Shown here: piece by piece, positions 1-5,976 of the stretch
Numbering within the stretch: the first letter of the stretch is position 1
How the letters are laid out: every line of letters begins with the position of its first letter
Origin: CAYXVF01 sp964468125
GTDB lineage: Bacteria > Myxococcota > XYA12-FULL-58-9 > CAYXVF01
DNA length: 7,220 nucleotides
Reading direction: 5' to 3'
Assembly: GCA_964468125.1 (NCBI GenBank)
Contig: CAYXVF010000178.1
Coordinates: 1-7,220, forward strand
The notes under the pieces: generated by a model
Told to the model about the DNA's origin: nothing
Database searches by the model: none
What the model saw: the letters and a program-made list of their open reading frames with translations, nothing else
Translations under genes and position numbers: made by a program

Positions 1-75
1 GTCAATAGGGAAGAGTACGCCGCGTCTGCACCACTCGCGTGTCCCGAGCGAGCCGGCGCGAGCGTACGCCACACG
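1..75 (-). other. Region downstream of the lipoprotein gene, weak stem-loop only
   Basis: No gene is visible. Past the lipoprotein stop (76-78) there are perfect arm pairs CTCGCG (34-39) with CGCGAG (57-62), and GTACGC (15-20) with GCGTAC (62-67). They share base 62, so they are largely alternative pairings. No T-run follows on the minus strand, so a Rho-independent terminator is possible but not supported. Confidence 0.25.
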
Positions 76-2478
76 TTACGGGGTCGCTACAGCTCCAGTC
101 GAGTCGTATCGACGGAAGAAGCTCCAGATGGCTTCGGCCATCTCGATGTCGCTGTCACTGTCCGCGCCTGGCCAGACGTGCACACCTCCGTTGATACGGA
201 AGTGTTCAACGTTGATCCCGGTTTGCTCGTTCGCGTAGGTCAACCGGTCGACAGACTCGCCATTCGTTGGGAAGCGATCTGGAAGCTCGGAGACACCTGG
301 CGTCGAGTCCGCTTCATTGAAATCGACCCACCACTGAATCGTTGTTTGTGAGGCTTCGTAGGGGATCTGTTCATCGGCGGTGCCGTGAGTTTGTAGCATG
401 GGGATCGGCCGCGTGGGCGCGCACGATTCCATCAACGCCGGGGTCATTGCGCCGGAAACCGGCGCCACTGCGGCGAAAGTCTCGCTAAGTGTGCATGCCA
501 GCTCGACGGCGAAGAACCCACCGAGGGACATCCCGGTTGCGTAGATCCGGTTGGGGTCGATACTGTAAGTCGCCGAAAGGCTCTCGATTAGCGCCGAAAT
601 GAACCCCACGTCATCCGACGTACTTGGAATCGGGAAACCGGTCACGGCCCACACGCCACTGACTGCCTGCGGCGTGACGATGATGAAGCCCTCGCGATCA
701 GCGACGGCAGAAAACTGACTGTCGGCCAACTGCTCCTGTGCGGTGCTCCCGAGTCCGTGAAAGTTGAAGACGAGCGGGATCTGCTGACCGCCGGTATATC
801 CGCTCGGCACCGTTAGCAGATACTGCCGCGGGGCACCGTCGACGTTGAGAGTCAGCACGTCTTCGGCAGGGGTCTCGTCGGGGCTGTAGGTCACCCGCAT
901 CGGATCATCCAGCGCGATGGTCACCGGTTCCATGTCGGGTGGACCGGGCTGCGTGTACGTCACACCATCAAAAGGAGTTCGGCCGGGGCCGCCGGGGTTG
1001 TAGAAGGCGCCGTAGCCACCTTCGAGGCTCGGCACTTCTACATGGGTGATGCTTCGGGCGGCAGCCTCATCCCCCGCGAGAATGATGTCGATGTAGTTGT
1101 CGAGATCTTCGTCGTAGCACTCGTCATACGGGCGTTCCGCGCTCTCGGGCTGGCCGAGGTCTGAGAGGCCCAACACCTCGAGCGTCCCGCCACGGACGGT
1201 GTATCTCTCACCGACCGAATCGATGATGACCGTGCTGCCGTCCTCGCCCGTGGCGTGGAGGCGGAAGAATCGCTCGAAGTCATTCGGCTTCACGCCGGAC
1301 ACGCCGTCGGGCGACACCCCACCGGTCGACAGCGTGCGAATCATGAAATCGCCCTCGTCTCCGTAGAGCGCGAATGCGTCGTTCGGTGGAACGGGCGCGG
1401 GCGCCGTCGGGATGCCCTCACCCAAGAGCGTGCCGGCATCCAAACGAGTGAGCTTGGCGCCCACGAATCGCGGTCCGTTGTTTTCATCGTACGGACTCGT
1501 GGAATTCTCCCATGTCAGTCCGCGGGCGTTTGCGACGGCACCGCCCGGACCCACGAGAAAGAGGTCACCAACAATGCTGACGATCGCCGGAAATCGAGCG
1601 CTTGGATCGTCGCTGGGGAGTCGGTTACCGAACTCGCCAAAGATCGGGATCGTATTGCGCTCGTTGCATTCTAAGTTCGGGAAGGGGCTCACCGCGAGGG
1701 GCCGCACGATGTCGCCCGTGTTCATCGTGACTTGAAAATCGTCGAGGTCGATAGAGCTCGTATCCACCGGCCAGCTGAATACGATGGGCAGGCCGTCTAT
1801 GCCGAGAGCGCCGTCCTTCAGCGGACCGTAGGGCGTGCGCATGAGGTAGACCTGCCCCACGAGGGCTTGGGTGGTTGTTGATGTGTAGTTCCTGACATCC
1901 GCCGGACCCGTCCCACAGTCGATGTCACTCGACCACGCGCCGCCGGCCGCTCGGACCACGTCCTCGGTCAACTGCGGTTCGGCGACTCCGATGATGTCCG
2001 AAAAGCCCAGCCCAGCCGACAAGATCGCAGGTTCGCTCGACCAGTAGTCCGCCTCGCAGAGCTGCCCGTCAAAGACGCCGCCCACGACCGGGTTCGTGGG
2101 CGACGCGACCGTCGAGGTCAGCGACTCATCCTCGAGTACCATGACCTCCCGGAACATTGCGGAGCGGTTGCCCGCGGCGTCGGTCGCCGTGTAGGTCAAC
2201 TGATAGTTGCCCGCCACTGAGGTGTCGACGGAACCGTCGGTTGAGACGGCAACTGGACCATCGACGTCGTCGACGGCTTCGGCCCCNNNNNNNNNNNNNN
2301 NNNNNNNNNNNNNNNNNNNNNNNNNNNNNNNNNNNNNNNNNNNNNNNNNNNNNNNNNNNNNNNNNNNNNNNNNNNNNNNNNNNNNNGACGCCTCACTGTC
2401 GGAGTCGCTACAGCCCGCGAGGTGCCCAGCTAGCAGCAGCGCCGCGCAGCCAAACAAAAGAGTCATCTTGCCATTCAT
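76..2478 (-). CDS. Large lipoprotein: Ig-like module, unassigned region, C-terminal PHB-depolymerase/LpqC-type esterase (interrupted by assembly gap)
   Basis: Probable outer-membrane-anchored serine esterase. I chose ATG 2478 because GGGTGA lies 5 bases upstream; an in-frame GTG at 2487 has no ribosome site. Numbered from that GTG and counting the gap as 100 bases, the ORF is 803 residues. The signal peptide has lipobox LAGC (Cys26) followed by Ser, favouring outer-membrane sorting. Residues 34-67 are unknown (N run). Residues 68-121 match the end of a DUF5011/HYR-like Ig fold (GAEAVDDVDG, YTATDAAGN). Residues 122 to about 545 are unassigned, with four Cys. From about 547 to the end is an alpha/beta hydrolase of the Esterase_phb/LpqC type: oxyanion motif FHGLGS (from 576), nucleophile GMSLGG (Ser654), Asp705 in HGTADEQIPY, His770 in GVHVWPG, and two Cys placed as in that family. 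The substrate could be a polyester, a feruloyl ester or another ester; sequence does not say. Reading frame across the gap is assumed but supported, since both sides make sense in it. Confidence 0.85.
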   Translation of the reverse strand: MNGKMTLLFGCAALLLAGHLAGCSDSDSEAXXXXXXXXXXXXXXXXXXXXXXXXXXXXXXXXXXGAEAVDDVDGPVAVSTDGSVDTSVAGNYQLTYTATDAAGNRSAMFREVMVLEDESLTSTVASPTNPVVGGVFDGQLCEADYWSSEPAILSAGLGFSDIIGVAEPQLTEDVVRAAGGAWSSDIDCGTGPADVRNYTSTTTQALVGQVYLMRTPYGPLKDGALGIDGLPIVFSWPVDTSSIDLDDFQVTMNTGDIVRPLAVSPFPNLECNERNTIPIFGEFGNRLPSDDPSARFPAIVSIVGDLFLVGPGGAVANARGLTWENSTSPYDENNGPRFVGAKLTRLDAGTLLGEGIPTAPAPVPPNDAFALYGDEGDFMIRTLSTGGVSPDGVSGVKPNDFERFFRLHATGEDGSTVIIDSVGERYTVRGGTLEVLGLSDLGQPESAERPYDECYDEDLDNYIDIILAGDEAAARSITHVEVPSLEGGYGAFYNPGGPGRTPFDGVTYTQPGPPDMEPVTIALDDPMRVTYSPDETPAEDVLTLNVDGAPRQYLLTVPSGYTGGQQIPLVFNFHGLGSTAQEQLADSQFSAVADREGFIIVTPQAVSGVWAVTGFPIPSTSDDVGFISALIESLSATYSIDPNRIYATGMSLGGFFAVELACTLSETFAAVAPVSGAMTPALMESCAPTRPIPMLQTHGTADEQIPYEASQTTIQWWVDFNEADSTPGVSELPDRFPTNGESVDRLTYANEQTGINVEHFRINGGVHVWPGADSDSDIEMAEAIWSFFRRYDSTGAVATP
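2287..2386. other. Assembly gap of 100 N inside the lipoprotein gene
   Basis: Exactly 100 N, the usual placeholder for a scaffold join of unknown length. It falls between the lipoprotein signal peptide (SDSDSEA just after the lipobox Cys) and the middle of an Ig-like module. The true missing length is unknown. Modules of this DUF5011/HYR-like kind often occur in tandem and can break short-read assemblies, so more than one module may be missing. The lost part includes at least the first strand of the visible module. Confidence 0.97.
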
Positions 2479-2483
2479 TTTCG

Positions 2484-2489
2484 TCACCC
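2484..2489 (-). promoter_or_regulatory. Ribosome binding site deciding the lipoprotein start
   Basis: On the minus strand GGGTGA is followed by CGAAA and then ATG (2478). GGTGA pairs with the anti-Shine-Dalgarno region at a 5-base spacing. The in-frame GTG at 2487 lies inside this motif and has no ribosome site of its own. Confidence 0.55.
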
Positions 2490-2497
2490 GTGTAATT

Positions 2498-2552
2498 GGT
2501 TAGCGTCTTTAGCGCCGCTCCATCGAAGCGGCGAACTCACAACGACGCTACC
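2498..2552. repeat. Nested inverted repeat upstream of the esterase lipoprotein
   Basis: Outer arms TAGCGTC (2501-2507) and GACGCTA (2544-2550) are perfect complements and extend by GG/CC (2498-2499 with 2551-2552) if T2500 is bulged. Inner arms CGCCGCT (2513-2519) and AGCGGCG (2527-2533) are also perfect, with a 7-base loop. The structure lies 20 to 75 bases upstream of the lipoprotein start, immediately beside copy 1 of the 56-bp repeat. There is no T-run on either strand, so it does not look like an intrinsic terminator; an operator or leader-RNA stem is possible. Confidence 0.5.
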
Positions 2553-2560
2553 AGCCCCAA

Positions 2561-2616
2561 GTGCGACGTAGCGGGCGGAGGGTATGAGGTGTGCTGATCC
2601 GAGAATGAGTGGTGCG
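2561..2616 (+). repeat. 56-bp direct repeat, copy 1
   Basis: Begins GTGCGACGTAG and ends GAGTGGTGCG. It matches 5134-5189 in the same orientation at 54 of 56 bases; the differences are at 2572 (C here, A there) and 2592 (A here, C there). It lies between the stop of the S9 peptidase and the start of the esterase lipoprotein. It has no internal palindrome, so it is not a REP/BIME-type element, and it is not a CRISPR unit. A short plus-strand reading frame runs through it (ATG at 2584, MRCADPRMSGA), and both base differences keep Arg in that frame. Function unknown. Confidence 0.85.
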
Positions 2617-2669
2617 TGGCTCAGGCGGACGACGAAGGCTCTAATGGAAACGTTCGGGAGGCGAGGGCC

Positions 2670-4841
2670 CTATTCGTTCGCCTTCTCGCGTCGCTGACCC
2701 GGGTCTACGCTGCTGGCGGGTCGGATCCGGTCGAGAATGAACGCTTGCCACTCTGCGCGCGCCTCGAGCGCGGCGCTCCGACCGCTCGCGCCGCCATGCC
2801 CGGCACCGAGAGCCATGCGCAGAAGCGTCAGCCCGTCTCGGTCGGTTCTTCGGTCGCGAAGTCGGGCAACCCACTTGGCCGGCTCCCAGAACGCAACGCG
2901 CGCGTCATTCAGGCCACCGGTCGCGAAGATGTCCGGATAGTCGTGTGCTCCAACGTTTTCGTAGGGGGCAAAGGATTTGATCACTCGATAGTAGCGCTCC
3001 TCGGCCGCCGGATTGCCGTACTCGGGATAGTCGAGGGTGGTGGCTGGCAGCGTTGGATCGAGCATCGAGTTGAGGCAGTCGACGAAGGGGACCTGAGCGA
3101 CAACCACCCTTGCAAGGTCAGGCCGCAGGTTGATCGCTGCGCCCACCAGGAGTCCACCCGCGCTTCCCCCCACGAGCGCCAACTCTTCTGGAGCGGTGAA
3201 GCCTGCATCAAACAATGCCTGAGCCCCAGCGACAAAGTCACTGAACGTTACTGCGGAGTGCTCGAGTTTTCCCGCGTCGTGCCAGCGCCTGCCGTAGTAG
3301 CCGCCACCTCGTGGGTGGGCAATCGCGACCGTGAACCCGCGTTCCAGAAGCTCTGCGTATTCGCGAAACACGTGGTGGCCAGGCTCGTAGACGACCCCAA
3401 GTGCACCATAGCCGGTGAGGACAGCGGGAGAGGACCCGTCAGCAGGGGCATCTTTCGGCCGCAGGTAGGTGACGGGGATGCGCACTCCGTCCTCGGCCTC
3501 GCCGTAGAGGACGTCCGCGACGAAGAGATCGACATCGTACGCTGGCTTGCGCTGGAACAGCACGGTCGCCTCGCGGGTCTCTGGCGCGTAGCGGTGGACG
3601 GTAAAGGGCGATAGCGGTCCAGAGGTCAAAAGCCCAACGGTGTCGCGGTCGTACTCGGGGCCGAGGCGAAACGCGCTGAAACCTGGATTCGGCGTCACCG
3701 GCACGATGTGCTCGTCGGAGCCGTCATGTCGGGTCAAGCGCACGACCCGGCGGCCGTCTCGCCGCTCCTCGAATACGAACCAGTCCCGAATTGCCGCGAA
3801 GGCTCGAATCTGCACCCGCTCTTGCTCGGGAACGACGACCTCCCAAGGCGTATCGAAAGAGGCGTCTACCGCCTTTCGGACCAGGCGACCATCACGGGCC
3901 CCCTCCGCGTCGTCTACCGCGTAGAACCAGCCGGCGTGTCCGTCCGCGCGACGGTGGACGATGTCGACCACGCGGAGCCCAGGCCGTTTCGCGACGACCT
4001 CGCGCGGGAGTGCGCCAGGGTCGGCGGCAGAGAGCACGACGATGTGTGAGGTGTCGTCGGAGAACGCATGGACGACGATCCACTCGCCCGAGCGCGAAGA
4101 TCGAAGGTCGAGCCAGAAACGTCCGTCCTCCTCACGAAACAAACGCTCGTCGCTCGAAGGGTCCAAGCCGACGCGATGACGCCAAACCTCACAGGGCCGC
4201 TGAGTCTCGTCCGGCCGCGTGTAGTAAAGGGCGGTCCCGTCACGACTCCAGGCGAGTGAGTAGGCGGACACCTCTTCTGGATGGATCTCTCGGGTCGACG
4301 AGCCGTCAATGGCGCGGAGTCGCAGCGCCGCCACGTCATCACCGTTGGTGTCTTCGAGAAAGGCGACGAGACGACCATCGGGGCTCACCGCGTGGTGGGG
4401 TACGTTGTAGTAATCGTGCCCGGTCGATAGCTCGTTGAGGTCGAGCACGACCTCCTCGGGACCGCCACCGAGTGGTCTTCGCAGATGGATCGGGTATTCG
4501 AGGTTGGCTTCCTGCTTCTCGAAGTACTCATAGCGTCCGTCCGGTTCAGGGGGAAAGACCTCACGCTCGGGGATGCGCGCGCGCATCTCGGCGTAAAGCG
4601 TTTCTCGGAGCGGCTTCAGAGACGCGAGCACTGCGTCTGTATAGGCGTTCTCACGCTCCAGGTGGGCGATGACGGCAGGGTCATCGGAGTCGCGCAACCA
4701 CGCGTACTCGTCGGTGCGCGTCTCACCGTAGAGCGTCGTCTCGACGGGGCGACGCTCCGTGGTCGGAGGGTTGGGCGACGTGGACGCACAGGATGCGACC
4801 AGCAGAGCGATGTAGGGTGTCACGCGCGCACGACGTGTCAT
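2670..4841 (-). CDS. S9A family serine peptidase, oligopeptidase B-like, predicted lipoprotein
   Basis: Prolyl-oligopeptidase-fold enzyme that should cleave short peptides, probably in the periplasm or on the outer membrane. I start it at ATG 4841, where GGAAGG sits 6 bases upstream; an in-frame ATG at 4889 has no ribosome site and would bury the signal peptide. From 4841 it has 723 residues, slightly longer than cytoplasmic oligopeptidase B (near 690). The N-terminus is a signal peptide with lipobox VASC (Cys18). A beta-propeller region spans roughly 40-440 and the hydrolase domain the rest, with GYGA, HPRGGGYYG and GGSAGG motifs. The triad is Ser560, Asp646 (GLNDARV) and His682 (GAGHGG), spaced as in oligopeptidase B; AQVPFVD and MLDPTLP are also family hallmarks. 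The acidic residues giving oligopeptidase B its Arg/Lys preference align here with Asp604 and Pro606, so specificity may differ. It lies alone between two copies of a 56-bp direct repeat. Confidence 0.92.
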   Translation of the reverse strand: MTRRARVTPYIALLVASCASTSPNPPTTERRPVETTLYGETRTDEYAWLRDSDDPAVIAHLERENAYTDAVLASLKPLRETLYAEMRARIPEREVFPPEPDGRYEYFEKQEANLEYPIHLRRPLGGGPEEVVLDLNELSTGHDYYNVPHHAVSPDGRLVAFLEDTNGDDVAALRLRAIDGSSTREIHPEEVSAYSLAWSRDGTALYYTRPDETQRPCEVWRHRVGLDPSSDERLFREEDGRFWLDLRSSRSGEWIVVHAFSDDTSHIVVLSAADPGALPREVVAKRPGLRVVDIVHRRADGHAGWFYAVDDAEGARDGRLVRKAVDASFDTPWEVVVPEQERVQIRAFAAIRDWFVFEERRDGRRVVRLTRHDGSDEHIVPVTPNPGFSAFRLGPEYDRDTVGLLTSGPLSPFTVHRYAPETREATVLFQRKPAYDVDLFVADVLYGEAEDGVRIPVTYLRPKDAPADGSSPAVLTGYGALGVVYEPGHHVFREYAELLERGFTVAIAHPRGGGYYGRRWHDAGKLEHSAVTFSDFVAGAQALFDAGFTAPEELALVGGSAGGLLVGAAINLRPDLARVVVAQVPFVDCLNSMLDPTLPATTLDYPEYGNPAAEERYYRVIKSFAPYENVGAHDYPDIFATGGLNDARVAFWEPAKWVARLRDRRTDRDGLTLLRMALGAGHGGASGRSAALEARAEWQAFILDRIRPASSVDPGQRREKANE

Positions 4842-4847
4842 TCTTGG

Positions 4848-4853
4848 CCTTCC
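4848..4853 (-). promoter_or_regulatory. Ribosome binding site of the S9 peptidase
   Basis: GGAAGG on the minus strand, 6 bases before ATG 4841. It selects the start that places a lipobox signal peptide at the N-terminus, over the longer ATG at 4889, which is preceded by the unsuitable sequence CTAGTTTCGA. Confidence 0.6.
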
Positions 4854-4929
4854 GCGGAGCTGGTCGCGAGTCAACGTTGTGTCCGACATTCGAAACTAGC
4901 AGGACGCGTGACAACGATCTAGGTTCATG

Positions 4930-4976
4930 GACCGCGCTGCATCATCGACGCGGTCGAACGGTGACGAGACGCCGTT
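4930..4976. repeat. Two adjacent stem-loops between the toxin remnant and the peptidase gene
   Basis: Stem-loop B has perfect 7-base arms GACCGCG (4930-4936) and CGCGGTC (4949-4955) with a 12-base loop. Stem-loop A has arms AACGGTG (4957-4963) and CGCCGTT (4970-4976), pairing over 7 bases with one T-G wobble and a 6-base loop. Read on the plus strand, A ends in TTTTCT, terminator-like; on the minus strand, where the genes are, there is no T-run after either stem. They could stop antisense transcription, weakly end transcription from the two-component operon, or belong to the peptidase leader. Confidence 0.4.
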
Positions 4977-4988
4977 TTCTGTCAGGGA

Positions 4989-5133
4989 TCACGCCGCCGT
5001 GGGATCCACCACGGTGACTCCGCGCGCAGAATCCAAGTCGGTGGTGCTCACCGCCGCCCCGTGTTCGATCGCCAGCGCTGCGAGCACCGCATCGGTCACC
5101 AACGGGGACGCCGCGGAGCGGTTGCCGGCCGCG
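4989..5133 (-). pseudogene. C-terminal remnant of a PIN-domain (VapC-like) toxin
   Basis: About 47 codons, ending at TGA 4989-4991, read AAGN, then LVTDAVLAALAIEHGAAV, STTDLD, and ARGVTVVDP. This is the C-terminal third of a VapC-type PIN ribonuclease: the DA..AALA-EHG helix carrying a conserved acidic residue, the S/T-x-D-x-D metal-binding segment, and the closing G-x-x-V-V-D-P strand. The N-terminal two thirds, with the first catalytic Asp, are missing: upstream of 5133 the frame runs straight into the 56-bp repeat, giving an unrelated peptide. No partner antitoxin gene is nearby. As PIN nucleases need acidic residues from both halves, this stub should be inactive. The family assignment rests on motif recognition over a short stretch. 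Confidence 0.6.
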
Positions 5134-5189
5134 GTGCGACGTAGAGGGCGGAGGGTATGAGGTGTGCTGATCCGCGAATGAGTGGTGCG
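5134..5189 (+). repeat. 56-bp direct repeat, copy 2
   Basis: Same orientation as 2561-2616 and identical at 54 of 56 bases. It abuts the truncated end of the PIN-domain remnant on one side and lies 34 bases from the response-regulator stop on the other. Past the 56 bases both copies later show CGAAGG, directly here and after 18 extra bases in copy 1, so homology may continue past an indel. The short plus-strand frame MRCADPRMSGA starts at ATG 5157. The two copies start 2573 bp apart and bracket the peptidase gene. Confidence 0.85.
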
Positions 5190-5223
5190 CGAAGGAGCGG
5201 CACACCGAGCGGCCAAACGCTGG

Positions 5224-5976
5224 CTAGGCGAGCATGGCTTTGAGCTGCGCGACTTTGGCGCGGGAGACCGGGACCTTGACGTTGAGCTCGGCGATTCTCA
5301 CGTAATGGCGACGCGACTCACTGGCGAGTTCGACAATGCTCTCCCGGTTCACGATGTAGCTTCGGTGCAACCGAATGAAGCTCGGCGACGGGAGCCGGTT
5401 CTCGAATTCGTCGAGGGTCGTATCCGAAACAATGGTCGGCATTCGATGGTCCTTGACGCCGGCAGCGTTGAGGTGAATCCGTCGGTATCGGCCGATGCCC
5501 TCGATGAAGGAGATGTGTGACGGTTCAAGCAGGCGGCTCGCGCTGCCGTCCGAAAGAACGAGACGGTGGTCGCGCGATTCCTTCTTCTCCAAAGCCTCGA
5601 GGACCAATCCTTCTTGATAGAGGATCTTTCGGATGCACTTCTCGAGTAGCGATGGCCGCACCGGCTTGAGCAGATAATCGATGGCATTCGTGTCGAACGC
5701 GTCGAGTGCGTACTGATCGTAGGCCGTGACGAACACCAGCTGGTAGCTCAGATGAGCGGTCGCCTTAGCGACGTCGAATCCGTCCAGCTCCGGCATTTCG
5801 ATGTCGAGGAACACGAGGTCTGGCTGATGTGTTGCGATCACTTCAATCGCCTTTTTTCCGTCACCCACCTCCCCGACGATTTCGAGTTCCTCGAACCCCT
5901 CGAGGACGGATCTGAGATTGTCGCGTGCGGCTGGCTCATCATCGACAATGATGACTCGCTTCTTGTTCTGGTCCAT
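5224..5976 (-). CDS. LytTR-family response regulator
   Basis: DNA-binding partner of the kinase encoded just upstream, 250 residues, the usual size for a REC-LytTR protein. The receiver domain (about 6-120) has the acidic pocket VDDE (Asp12, Asp13), phospho-acceptor Asp58 in FLDIEMP, Thr84 in FVTAYD and Lys104 in LLKP, so it looks fully phosphorylatable. After a linker, residues about 137-250 form a LytTR domain: ISFIEGIGRYRRIH, FIRLHRSYIVN and a C-terminal VKVPVSRAKVAQL. LytTR domains bind pairs of short direct repeats in target promoters; I found no convincing pair in the upstream regions within this window, so its targets are not visible. Translation is probably coupled to the kinase: ATG 5976 overlaps the kinase TGA by one base. 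Confidence 0.95.
   Translation of the reverse strand: MDQNKKRVIIVDDEPAARDNLRSVLEGFEELEIVGEVGDGKKAIEVIATHQPDLVFLDIEMPELDGFDVAKATAHLSYQLVFVTAYDQYALDAFDTNAIDYLLKPVRPSLLEKCIRKILYQEGLVLEALEKKESRDHRLVLSDGSASRLLEPSHISFIEGIGRYRRIHLNAAGVKDHRMPTIVSDTTLDEFENRLPSPSFIRLHRSYIVNRESIVELASESRRHYVRIAELNVKVPVSRAKVAQLKAMLA

Noticed and set aside
2498..2552. Integron attC site
   Set aside because: Paired inner and outer arms suggested it, but the spacers are unequal (5 and 10 bases) and the far end lacks the AAC/GTT core-site match; no integrase or second such site is present.
2616..3614. Plus-strand ORF of 332 codons antisense to the peptidase
   Set aside because: It lies wholly opposite well-conserved peptidase motifs (GGSAGG, AQVPFVD), its own translation resembles no family, and such antisense openness is common in GC-rich DNA.
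4890..4920. Promoter for the peptidase (TTGTCA as a -35 box)
   Set aside because: At 17-base spacing the -10 would be GAATGT, matching the consensus at only two positions; too weak to call.
2561..5189. CRISPR array
   Set aside because: Only two repeat copies, separated by a complete gene; no spacer-sized spacing and no cas genes.
2561..5189. Insertion-sequence ends or composite transposon
   Set aside because: The repeats are direct and without terminal inverted repeats, and no transposase or target duplication is visible.
5182..5520. Plus-strand ORF starting in repeat copy 2 and running under the regulator
   Set aside because: It overlaps the conserved LytTR domain on the other strand and shows no protein family features.
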